Shown one piece after another: positions 22,946-33,930 of a DNA stretch of 64,000 nucleotides. This stretch comes from Neckera pumila. Lineage: Eukaryota > Streptophyta > Bryopsida > Hypnales > Neckeraceae. Within the stretch, counting starts at the first letter, position 1, and each line of letters begins with the position of its first letter. The stretch lies in assembly GCA_963969595.1 (NCBI GenBank), contig OZ018415.1, forward strand, positions 13,454,001 through 13,518,000. The letters are read 5' to 3'. The notes beneath the pieces are model-generated. The model saw only the letters and a list, made by a program, of their open reading frames with translations. It made no database searches and was not told the origin of the DNA. The position numbers and the translations under genes are program-made.

Positions 22946-23701
22946 ATGGACTGCATAAAATTGTATGACTCCATCATGTGGAATCCTCACTGCCATTGAC
23001 TCGTTTTGGAGTTCCAATTTCGCGAGTTTTGGTTGTATGCCCTGTTGGCGAGATACCTTTGATGCAAATTCCCAAAATGCAGATATCCCTGGACATCCTT
23101 CAATTCGGACCCTACAAATTGTTGCATACCTGCCCATCATGACTTTATCATCTTGTGCAATCACCCTTGCTGTTTCTAGAAGTACTATGAGATGCCATCG
23201 TCCCTTCTGCAATTCCGCCATCTCCTCAATGCTCTTCCACCAAAACATTGACCCTCGCCTATTCCGTGAACTAGCAAATGCACGGCACCTTTGAATGAAC
23301 AAGTCTGCTCTGAGAATGACTTGCTGGAAGTCTGGATCCTATGCATGGTGAGCCTTGCCGTATTTTTCTATAGTCACCTTGGCATTCCAAAATGCATTGT
23401 TCACCCTGTTTGCCAAGAATTTGTTGAAGTGCGGTTTGTCCATCTGATGACTCCATTGCGGAGCGTTCAGTGCTTCTAACATCTTCTGCGTCATGTCGTC
23501 TTTGAATTTTTGAATGCACTCCTCTTGATAACTAACATATTTGCTATCTAGGGACGTGGTGGTTTCGGACTCATAAAACTTGACAGTAAGTTCGATCAAA
23601 AATGCTTTGCAAACATCCTTGGGATATTTTTTAGCTATCCTAACTTCTTCATCCTTTGACCGCACCTGCTTGCCATTCGCTCCCTTCTTTGGCCTCAGCA
23701 T
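22898..23701 (-). pseudogene. Unknown ORF of about 268 codons, one internal TAG
   Basis: It begins MLRPKKGANGKQVRSKDEEV (ATG at 23701) and stays in one frame to 22898 except for a TAG at about 23340, probably from CAG because the frame continues as DPDFQQVILRADLFIQ. It contains KPHFNKFLANRVNNAFWNAK, FASSRNRRGSMFWWKSIEEM and a C-terminal stretch that ends in the 85-bp MITE. The product would be basic and mostly helical, with no signal peptide, membrane segment or domain that I recognise. It is convergent with the MULE-like gene and may be a second gene of the same transposon. Confidence 0.45.
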
Positions 23702-23924
23702 CTTCCTGAACTGTATTATTAATGAATATTCGAAAGATGAAATTGGACTTGTGATTTCACTTCAAAGCCAAAAAAACACATACACCGTTATGCAAAAACT
23801 GAAAAAGATGGCAATAAGGGGGCCCCTATATTCCAACTCTTGCCTTCCCTAAGAAAGGAACCAATGGAGGATGAACCACCAAGCTCTCTGCTCCTCTTGT
23901 TGAACACAAGGGAGAAGGCAAAAG

Positions 23925-24295
23925 TGAGGGTTGTCGAGCCGTCCGCCACTCTTATATTGGTCGGACGGCCTTCTCGGCGGTCGGACCCAGTCTTCGCCGT
24001 CCGATCAGTTGGTCGCAACAAGGCTATCCAATGAAGCTGACCGATTGGACGGCAGTACCGATTTTCGGACAGGTTTTCGGACGACCAAGTCGTCAGACGC
24101 AGCAGTTCTCGAATGGGTTGGTCGGACGGGATATTGGACGGCTGGGTCGGACGAATTTTTGGACGGTTGGTCGGACGGGTCTTGGACACTATTTTGGACG
24201 GGTTCTGGGTGGGGGGGGTTGGACGAGATATTAGACGGGTTGGTCGGACGGGTTGTCGATCGGGGTCAGGGTCGGACAGGGTTCCCAGTGGGGCA
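23925..24295. repeat. GGACGG-rich array 1
   Basis: Dense, irregular copies of GTCGGACGG and variants in otherwise AT-rich DNA. The same motif recurs in four further arrays in the window, always beside transposon ORFs, as expected for subterminal transposase-binding repeats. Confidence 0.6.
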
Positions 24296-24400
24296 AAGCA
24301 AATGAACGTTTTATTGGTGTCGATTTATTTCAAGGGTTCAAGACTCAGGGTATTTTTCACACCAAAAAAACAAGAGTGATTGCTAATAGGGGTTAACCTG

Positions 24401-25053
24401 TAACCCCTAAATGCCCAAGGACTATTCTGGGCTTCCTGGAATTTGCTCTAAATTGAACAAAATGCCAACCTTTTGATAGGTTGTAACAATTTATTTGGAA
24501 TTGTAACCGTACAAATTCAAACTAGACATGTTAGAGGTCTCATACAAAAAAAAAAAAAAAAAAATTATCACTTATGGACTGAAAGATTATAATGTTTGAC
24601 CATGAGGGTGCTAAAACAGCAAAAATCTTTCCATCTTCTTTGATTGAAAGATAAATCTAAAAATTTGGTGACCAAAAAAATATGAGGTTATAGGACCTAA
24701 CTTGTATAACCCCAATCAATTTATGGTTTCTTAAAATGTACTCCACAATTTGTTTAAATGGATTTTGAATGTGATTTTATCCAAGATCTAGTGTATTTGA
24801 GGCCCATTTCCAAGAGCTCTCAACACTAAGGGAAGTCAAGATCGCAAGGGGTACCCTTGTATAAAAAATTGAATAGAAAAATCACTATCATTTATTTTGA
24901 AGATCGGATTTTTAAAGCTAAAACTAGACTTGAAGAAGAACTTTCTAAAAATATGAACTACTAATAATAGCAATTTGGTTAGGTTTTATTTAACTTCAAA
25001 GTTTTGCAAACACCAAATTTGGGATTTTGGGCAGCTTGGGCATTTAGGAGTTA
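24401..25053. mobile_element. TTAACCCC-end TIR element, copy of about 0.65 kb
   Basis: The left end is TAACCCCTAAATGCCCAAGG and the right end CTTGGGCATTTAGGAGTTA. It is non-coding. The interior is closely related to the element at 54706-56461 (for example AATTGAACAAAATGCCAAC near the left end and GGTTTTATTTAACTTCAAAG near the right). A right-type end of another copy (TAGGGGTTAA) lies immediately to the left (24387-24396). Confidence 0.65.
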
Positions 25054-25059
25054 ACACTT

Positions 25060-25360
25060 GGAAAAACCTTGGGAATGAATGACAAAGAAGTTGAAAGCCC
25101 CCCAAAATGGAGAATACATGACAAGGTAAACTTGAAGCCAAAAAAAATTGGGAATGAATGATGAGAAATTGAAAACAAAAAAGGATGGGAATGAATGATA
25201 ATGAAACTTAAAGTTCAATAAAATTGGGAATGAATGATAATGAAACTTAAAGTTCAATAAAATTGGGAATGAATGACAAGGAAACTGGAAGCAAAAAAGG
25301 ATGATGGAATGAATGATAAGGAAATGGAAGCAAAAAAAAACGGGAGGGAATATAAATCCA
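25060..25360. repeat. Minisatellite, unit about 39 bp
   Basis: Repeats of a unit beginning GGGAATGAATGA; two consecutive copies are almost identical (about 25205-25280) and flanking copies are degenerate. Overlapping frames on the minus strand reflect the repeat and are not coding. 25370-25950 is AT-rich with nothing recognisable. Confidence 0.7.
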
Positions 25361-25951
25361 CCACCAACACAAGAAATGGTACCCATTTCCGGTAACATTA
25401 TGCTTCAAATTTAAATGTGAAGTTTTCATTCAATCAATTTGGACTAGAAGCTTATGCAGAAGGTATGGACTATGTTTTGGTGGGCACAATGTTATGCGTC
25501 AGTTGTTTCTTGAAAAAATAACTTATACAATGCATTTTTAGAGGTCAATACAGAAGTCATTATGTTCTTTGTTGGAGACTTACATATGCCACTCAATTGT
25601 AGAAAATGGACCGATACCATGTGTATATTAAAAAAAAATCATTGGTTATACAACAATGGTACTCAAGAATAATACCATCACATAGCTACCAATATACTTA
25701 TATATGGACATAAAAACTTAATCCCGCCAAATTAGAAAATCAGGAACTGAAATTCCCCAACAACACTATACAATGCTTGCCAACAACAACAATCTACAGC
25801 CATTACAATCAATGGATCAGGTTCTAAGGCTGGCACTACAAGACAAAACACCGCTTCACTCTGAATCAGAATCGGTATCATCTCTCTGACTTGGACCTCT
25901 AGAACTGGACCCATAAACACCAAGATATGGTCCTCCGCTATAGGTGTCTCT

Positions 25952-26923
25952 CTATCCACTTGGCGCCACTCCTCTTCCATAATTTGGATAGTGAGGACCT
26001 CCAAAAGGCGGAAGAGGAATAGGAACATTGTACTGGGACCCTCCTTCACTTGAACCACCATAATAAGAACCTCCATGATGCTGATATGAAGCAGGTGCAG
26101 TGCTCCCAGGATAGTATTGGGAGCCACCTTGGCTACCATCGTCATACCGTGTGTTTTGAAAGCCACCTCGGGATGCATTATCATATTGTGAACTTCCTCC
26201 CAAATCTTGTGGGGCACGTGAACCACGGTGAAGGTGGCGCGATGGGTCATGCCCATGTTGTTGACCACAGTCCTCCATGCTTTGACGCATTGCCTCTCGC
26301 ATCTGTTCCGCATACTCAATGTCTTTGCGAGCTTCTTGTTGTTTGTGTCTCTCTCCAAATGTCACAGGTGCTTGAGCATCGGGAACATCGTCGTCGTCCA
26401 AAACATCATCCTCTGCATCAGGCAACACAACCGACGACGTTCTAGAATGACCTTGATTGGACCACTCTGGCAAGCAATCGCTCGCTCCAATCCAATTGGT
26501 ATAAATCATGTGATATTGGCAATTCAGAGTTTTCACATTTTTTCCGTACACTGTTTTCCAATCTACGTCTTTGTGGAGTACAATCTCCGCCCAAACCATG
26601 GCCATGGTTGAATAGGTCATGACATTTGTTTTTAACATTGGTAAACCGGATGCCGATAGAATCTCCTCGTATCATTGAACAAAATGGACGCTGTTGCACG
26701 TGGTCATTTGCCCTTCCCAACGTCCAACTTGTACCTCCGCACGATCACGTGACCACGATTTGAAGATGTGTATCATTTTGACATACTTTTTGCACGTTGT
26801 GCAATTCCATACTTTCTTGGGTTTTTCTTGCCATCTAGGCTCCACTACGCAAAGAGGATTTTCCCAGTCTTCCCAATTCATCTCCTGTGATATTCCCTTT
26901 GGTGCACTTCCTCCGCATGGCAT
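25952..26923 (-). pseudogene. CKKYVKM-type transposon ORF with Gly/Gln/Tyr-rich tail
   Basis: Minus strand, ATG at 26923 (MPCGGSAPKGISQEM), about 323 codons with one in-frame TGA near 26670. Residues about 45-61 read TTCKKYVKMIHIFKSW. The following region (VMTYSTMAMVWAEIVL) aligns with the equivalent part of the ORF that starts at 30202. The C-terminal third is low complexity: Gly, Gln, Ser and Tyr-rich with an acidic DDDDVPD patch before it, and a Glu/Gln-rich helical segment. No transposase domain is present. GGACG-type arrays lie on both sides, so this looks like the accessory gene of a non-autonomous or deleted element. DNA binding by the Cys/Trp-containing N-terminal region is an inference. 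Confidence 0.55.
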
Positions 26924-27179
26924 GGTAACTTTGATTAAGTTTTTAGGAATCGATTTTAGAATTGTAATTGATTTTTTCACACATCCGTGCAATGCTTTGA
27001 AGTTAGAATGTGAATGATCAAAGGAGACCTGCACTTTATAAAAACAAATTAGTTCCGGAACCTCTAATGTTGACAGCACTTTAGTCTCCAACCACAAGCC
27101 ACAGCTGTTCACATACCAAGTTGGAAGGGGCGCGCAGAATCCCGAAGGTGCTGGATCAACCCACTCCGCAAGGGAAACG

Positions 27180-27690
27180 ACTATGAAAAATGAGCCGTCC
27201 GACAAGCCCTTAAATAGTTGGACGGGGCGTATGTCACTCTGGACATCGGACGGCTCCAGATTCAGACGGCCACGAAGCTCCAGACGTCTAATCGCACGGC
27301 CACCGACATAAAAGGGACAACCGAAGGGGACGGAAAAATTAGTCGGAAGGACTGATCGATCATCAGACAAGGCAGCGGGCGGTCGGCAGCAAATTTGGAC
27401 GACCAGAATCAAGCCTCGTTGGACGTCAGTAAGGTCGAAGGGCTTCAATTCTGACGCCAGGAGGGTTGGACGGATGGAGGGTCGGACGGCAAGACATCAA
27501 CAGCCCAAAATCTGATGCGTGGCGAATCGGACGCCTATACGGTCGAACGCCTCGAGGAGCAAACGCGTGGAGGTTTAGACGGCCAGAGGATTGGACAGTT
27601 CCAGTGTTTGACGAAAGAACGGCAGCATTCGGACGGCTACAGGGTTGGACGCCAAGGTGGTCAGACGGCGTTCTAATCGAACGGCCTGGA
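27180..27690. repeat. GGACGG-rich array 2
   Basis: Irregular copies of GGACGG/CCGTCC motifs in both orientations, immediately 5' of the minus-strand ORF at 26 kb. A long open frame on the minus strand passes through it (26672-27448) but is a consequence of GC-rich repeats. With array 1 it encloses the 26-kb ORF. Confidence 0.6.
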
Positions 27691-27828
27691 TCCTATGGAG
27701 CAGGAAAAACGCGGGAGTTTTAATTCAAACTGCATTTATGCAAGAGGGCATTATGATTTGTGAACCTCCTACAAATTTCTTTCCAAAGCTATGTTGGAAG
27801 AACCTAAAATTGGTGTCAGGAACTGAAT

Positions 27829-27861
27829 CCTAAACCCTAAACCTAAACCCTAAACCCTGAC
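27829..27861. repeat. Short interstitial telomere-like repeat
   Basis: Four to five head-to-tail CCCTAAA-type units (TAAACCCTAAACC) of the plant telomere type. Confidence 0.75.
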
Positions 27862-27949
27862 CTGTAAATCCTTGACCTTGAATACGTTGGTATTTTTACC
27901 CTTGTAAAATCAATGTGGATCAAGCACACTCATGCAGGAAAAATGGATA

Positions 27950-28170
27950 CCCTTATGAAATTAGTAACGACACCATAATAAGGAGGCATATGGGTATTTT
28001 TATTTTTCTAGGATAAAATATGAATCAACGGTAGACCATAGTGGAAAAAAATTGGAAATCCATATGAAATTAAAGACAATACCATAATAAGGAGGCATAT
28101 GGGTATTCTTATTTTTCTAGGAAAATACATGAATCAATGCTAGACCATATTGAAAAAGAAATAATTGGAT
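27950..28170. repeat. Direct duplication of about 107 bp
   Basis: Two adjacent copies share ACCATAATAAGGAGGCATA followed by TGGGTATT and TTATTTTTCTAGGA, with a few differences. Confidence 0.7.
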
Positions 28171-28960
28171 ATCCTTCTTAAAATCATGGTGGCTTTGTTT
28201 TGGTTTGAAATGGAAAAATTTAAATCACCGTGGCTTGATTTTTGTTTGAAGTAGCAAAATTGGCTTGACTTTCGTTTGAAATGGCAAAATATAAATCATG
28301 GTGTCTTTATTTGAATGCAAAGTACCAAAATCTAAATCATGGTGGCTTGGTTTTAATTTCACGTACCAAAATTTAAATTATGTTGCCTTCATTTTAATGT
28401 AAAGTAGCAGAAATTAAATCATGGTTACTTGATTTTGGTTTCAAGTGGGAAAATTAAATCATGGTGGCTTGATTTGAATGTGAAGTACCAAATTTAAATC
28501 ATGTTGGCTTGGTTTTAGTTTCACGTAGCAAAATTTAAATCATGGTGTCTTGATTTTAGTTTGAAGTAGCCAAATGTAAATCATGGTGTCCTGATTTTAG
28601 TTTGAAGTAGCAAAATTTAAATTTTGGTGGCTTGATTTTAATTTGAAGTAGCAAAATTTAATCATGATTTGTTGATTTTAATGTGAAGAAGCAAAATTTA
28701 AATCATGGTGTCTTGATTAGAATGTGAATTAGCAAAACTAAATCATGGTGGCTTGGATTTAGTTTGAAGTAGGTGAATTAAATCAAAGTGGCTTCATTTT
28801 ATTTGTGAAGTATGAAAGTGAAATCATGGTCGCTTTGGTTTTATTCGAAGTGCACAAAATGAAATAATGGTGGCTCCATTTACGTTTGAAGTAGCAAAAT
28901 TAAATCATGTAAAACTTGGTTCTAATTTGAAGAAATCAAATGAAAATCAAATCATGGTCG
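28170..28960. repeat. Minisatellite, unit about 40 bp, roughly 18 copies
   Basis: Degenerate repeats of AAATCATGGTGGCTTGATTT followed by TAGTTTGAAGTAGCAAAAT. Unit length varies by a few bases. It has no coding potential. 28970-29590 after it is low-complexity AT-rich DNA with a run of about 22 T (29256) and nothing recognised. Confidence 0.8.
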
Positions 28961-29589
28961 CACTCTAAATGTCATTTAACCGTTGTCCCCTCCCAAAAAA
29001 AAATGTCAAACTAAGGCATGATTGTACGTGAGCAACAAATATTATTTGGTTGTGAAGAAGCAGGTTTTGAATTTTGAGGGTTTGAAGGGGACAATTTCAA
29101 GTTTTGGACGGAGATGTTTGTAGTTATGTGGTACTACAAACATTCCGCTCTGAAACTTGAGATCACCCCTTCCAAGCCCTCCATTTCATCTCCTCCCCCC
29201 TCCACAAGCAAATCGTGATTCCCTCCCAAATACAAACACAGATTGGTTGAACGCTTTTTTTTTTTTTTTTTTTGTAGGTTGGCTACCACGACCAAACTAA
29301 ATCCCACAACCAAGGGGGTGACATCATCAAACAAGGTAGAAGATGTCATTGGGAATCAAACTGTAGACCACCTCAAACTCAAATGAGTTAGAAGGAGGCC
29401 ACCGCTTACAGCCATGCCTTCGAGGGACTATGGTCCCACTTGGATTGACCTTTGATGTTGCAATTTCATGAGTTCATGGTTTTCTTATCTCCTGATTTTT
29501 GCAGCCGTTGTTGCATTGGATGCTTGTATCATGAATAATGGGCCTTGGAAAAGGATCCTAGGATCATTGGATCCTGTATTTATATACTT

Positions 29590-29995
29590 CGGTCACCTGA
29601 TCGGACGGCAAGTAGGACGGTGGTCAAATGCGATGTCGGACGCAATGTCGGACGCGGGTCGCACGCAGCATCGAATGGCTGGTAGGATGGGGCATCAGAC
29701 AGGAAATCGGACGATAGTCTCAGAGTGGTTGCAGCCGTCTAACAGTCGGCTCTAATCCGCTTCGGCTTCGGACGGCCGGGTTCGGATGGCGGACGTCCTG
29801 ATCCGGATTTTGGACGGCTCGGTCTGGCGGTCGGACGACATGCTGCCCATCTGAACCCGAAGCAGTCAGCATTAGTCCGTCCGTCAAACCTCCGGTCCGG
29901 AGACGCTTCGCAACGTCCGAGGCAGGTCCGGTACCGGACTTGACTTTGGTCTGCCGTCCGACTGCTATAAGGTCAGACGGACTGCTCATTTTTCC
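29590..29995. repeat. GGACG/CGTCC-rich array 3
   Basis: Mixed-orientation GTCGGACGG, GTCCGGAC and CGTCCGAC motifs directly upstream of the RING-type transposon ORF. Confidence 0.6.
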
Positions 29996-32900
29996 TCACT
30001 TTTTCTCTCCTCTCAGAGGTATTAGAACCATGTCGGATGTTCTGCTCTTGTTTCACCGCGGGAGTTGCTCCTACATGGTGGAGAATTAGGGTCATTCATT
30101 TTTCATAACGACATACGCTCTTTTTTCAATTGAAATACACGTGTTTCAAGGGGGTCACTTGTAGTGATTTTTGAAGCGGTTACAAATTCAAAGCGACAGT
30201 CATGAGCGGTGAAGGTGTTGCGGGTACTGGTGGGATGAATTCAGGGGCAGAAAGCAGTAAGAAAACTAAACAAAAGGGGGCAACCCATGGGCTCTACCCG
30301 GAGATTACGGACGACCCTAACATTAAAGCGGAGCCAGATTGGGAGAAGGAGACAGCGGAATATTGGAACTCCAGGATGTGCAAGAAGTATGTAAAAATGT
30401 ACCACATCAACAAGTTGTGGGTGAGGGAGTCTCATACTGCTCAAACTCATGATCTTAGTTGCAAGCCATGGACTTGCAACGACCAGCATTTTAAGGAACG
30501 ATTGTTGGAGGTGTGGAAGACATTCTTTGGGGACAAACCAATGAGTAAGGGGTACATAAACTATAGCGTGGCCTCCATGGTGTACGGAAGGTGGATTGGA
30601 GCACGTTTCCAACAACAATCAAGGAGCCACTGCATCTTAATCGCGATCAAAAAGATATTCCGGATTTGTACAATCCACAGGCAGGGCCAAGTGGGACACT
30701 AAAACCAAGAAGAGTATTAAAAAATACTCCAATGCCGCAGACAATCATCTCTAGGGGCCCAAGTGATGCATTACCATTGGTTTCTACGTAGACCCCAACG
30801 ACAGTGAGCCGTGCCTCCTTGGGAGATCCGGAGGGAGAGGTGTTTATGACTCCTCCAATGGTTTTGATGTGCACACCGAACGTAGAAACCGTGGTTTCAA
30901 TAAGTATGGTTCCAAACGAGCAGAACGTTCTAAACAAATGTGGGACCCATTTTCCACTATGAGAATGTCAAGATGACCTTAGATCGGAACAAGTTGCAAG
31001 GGCCAATGCTACAATTGATAATCTTTTAGAGAGCAATGCTCTAGATCCCTTGACACATATACCTTTGAATAATGACGGGACAGGGTCACCGAGCCCAATA
31101 TTGAGCCCTCAAGTTCAATGGCATCGGTCACTAAGAAATAAAGAACCAGCCCATGACATGACAAGGGATTTCACCATTCATGGCAAAGACATTGCGAGCA
31201 AGTATCCGAGAGTGTCAGCTATTCCTCCCTCGCAATTGAAGATTCTCTGTCACATGCCAAATCTGAAGGAATTAGAAGCCTTGGTGTTGTGCTTTGCTTG
31301 ATGGAAGGAACTTTACATAGGAGTAAGTCCATCTGTATCCGATACCAAGGCTGGCAGCTCTGGTCCTCCTCCGAAACCCAACATAAGGTGGAAGGCGTTT
31401 TACAAAACCGTAGTCTCATTGACCACAACAGTGGGATTTGTGCAAGAAATGTCCTGAAAAGTTATGGAATTTGCAGAGGAATTGGCCAAAGTATCGCCTG
31501 AATTGATCATTGGTGCTCTGGCTTTCATGAAGTATACACAGGCTATATTACCATTCCTTGATGACAAGTACTACAAAATGAAAGACCTGGTTGCTCTAGC
31601 AGAAGAAAATCAGAAGTTGAGGGCCTTGAACGATTCCAATGACAACTGAAAGGCATAATGTGATGAATTGAAAAAGAAGTTGGAAAGGCTACAGAGGATC
31701 CATGAGCACTCATTTGGGCAGCTGATGAAGGATGTTCCAGAGTTGGGGCCCATAACACAAGAGGTGCAAGACACTCAAGAGAGTGATCAACTCTCTCTTC
31801 CTTTTGAAAAAGGTGGAGTTGTGGAGGGCCACAGGAGCAGGGAAGTAAACCTTCAAATTGCCATTTGTAATCCTACTCTAGCATTGCAAAATGCTTCCAT
31901 GCAAACGGAAGGCAGTGAGGTCAAAGAATTGAAGTAGAAATTGGATGAGGCAACCAAAGAGAACGTCTGTGCTCGGTCTGAGGTGGAACGATTGAAACAA
32001 ATAGTGCAGTTGGATAAATGCATGCCACAGGGCAGTGCGGACTCTCGGTGGTTGGCATGGGTATAGAAGCTTGAAGACAAACCGTCCGTAGTATCCCGAG
32101 CAATGAAAGGGCTCCTAAAGTTAGCAATGAATTTGGATGATGAATGCAATGCCGTGGAGAGCTCTCTGTGGCAGATGAAGCAGATGTTCAAAGTACATCC
32201 GAGGGGGTCCACCGACATTACATGTTGGGGAGACATGGATGCAATGTTTGAGTGCTTGAACCACGCAAAGAATAACCAACATCCCTACATCAATTGGATC
32301 TTGGAAGCAAAGGAAGGATGGGTCCCTTACAATACGCTTTCAGCATACATCAAGAAAAATGAGAAGGAAGTCGTACACGCTCGTGATCCTAACCTCAAAA
32401 TCTTGGAGGGCAAGTGTAGCATTTGCCTAGGTCATATTGGTCCAGAAGGAGCCCTAACCATGGGCCAATGCCGCCACATTTTTCATATCACATGCATTGC
32501 CAAAGCATCTCTCTGTCGTTTGGTTTGTCCCGAGTGTCGTTCTCCTTTCAGCCCGACGTTCTACAAAATGCATTGGATCTCGGAAGGTATGCCCCCACTA
32601 TAAAAAAACCGTGGTTTTTTTGATGTCTGCCAAAAACATGCAATGTCCAAGGCCTAACATACTATGTCCACTGAGACATCAAGACATTAAAGAAGAGGAT
32701 TGCAATTTAGGGTAAATTTCCGAGGATGTTCCAGATGACTGCGGAAAATTTGAATGGAACTAGTCGGTGTTACCAAAGACATTGAGATTTTTGATGACAT
32801 TTTTAAGGACTCACTGATGTCCAACAAGGCGTCCACAAAAATATGGATGGCCACGTCAGCTTTGAGGGAAAAATTTCAAGGAGGGTAATTTTTTGAAAAT

Positions 32901-33083
32901 CACTTTTTCCTTGGATAAAAGTCTGACCAAAGTTAAAAAAAAAGGGATTGGGTAGCCTCCGGGCAGCTTTCGGAGAAAATAAGATGACGTGGCATATGAC
33001 ATGGCATGCCACATGTAAATTAGTTGACGTGGCATAAAATTATGCTGATGTGGCATGCCATGTCAGCATAGCGGGGCTATCTC

Positions 33084-33690
33084 TTTGCATTTTCTACACT
33101 TATTTTGGAGATGTCTAAATAGACATAGAGATGTCACTAGAGACATCTTATAAAACGTTCAGATGTTTTCTTGGACATTTTTGTAGAGTTCTAAATGTTT
33201 TAGGGAACATAGTCACAATTGGTATAACGTTTATGGAGACATCATTAGAGCGGCCTTTGAGACATACAAAAAACATCCTATTGGACGTTTGTATGCTACT
33301 CTACCAAAATTTAAATCCAGTGTTTTCAATGTCTCATATAGTTTGTCTTCCCCTCTACCACTCCACTTGTATAAAGAGCCCATCTTTGCATTTTCTACAC
33401 TTGTATTGGAGATGTCTAAGTAGACATAGAGATGTCACTAAAGATATCTTATAAAACGTTGAGATGTTTTCTTGTATGTTTTAATAGACTTCTAGATGTT
33501 TTAAAAAATATAGTCACAGTTGGTATAACATCTATAGAAACGTCATCAGAGCGACCTTTGAGACATGCAAAAAACATCCTACTGGACGTCTGTGTGCTGC
33601 TCCACCAAAATTTAAATCCAGTGTTTTCAATGTCCCATATAGTTTGTCTTCCCCTCTACCACTCCACTTGTATAAAGAGCTTGTCTTTTC
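33084..33690. repeat. Tandem direct repeat of about 300 bp x 2 inside the CACTA element
   Basis: Both copies start CTTTGCATTTTCTACACTT (about 33084 and 33385) and end with the phrase TTTGTCTTCCCCTCTACCAC. Frames in both copies look alike (33131 and 33432) but this is repeat homology, not a gene family. Confidence 0.75.
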
Positions 33691-33754
33691 CCCTCCATAA
33701 ACTCACATCAAGTGGCTTTTGAAGCCATGTGACATAATTGCCAATTATAATGTA

Positions 33755-33930
33755 TTTTGTACGGTGTATTATGTATGGTATATGATGTATAATGTATAGT
33801 ATATTATGTATGATATATAATGTATAGTATATTATGTATGATGTATAATGTATAGTATATTATGTATGATGTATAATGTATAATATATTATGTATGATGT
33901 ATAATGTATGGTGTATTGTGTATGACATGT
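33755..33930. repeat. AT-rich tandem array, unit about 28 bp
   Basis: Repeated TATTATGTATGATGTATAA followed by TGTATAGTA, about six copies, inside the CACTA element. Confidence 0.75.

Noticed and set aside
25051..25429. Phe/His-rich minus-strand frames
   Set aside because: Translations of the 39-bp minisatellite.
26672..27448. 258-codon minus-strand frame upstream of the 26-kb ORF
   Set aside because: The first 170 codons run through the GGACGG array; the credible start is the ATG at 26923.
28170..28960. CRISPR-like array
   Set aside because: Units are contiguous and degenerate with no unique spacers, and the genome is eukaryotic.
33131..33722. Two similar plus-strand frames of about 100 codons
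   Set aside because: They are the two copies of a 300-bp direct repeat inside a CACTA element; the frame has no other support.
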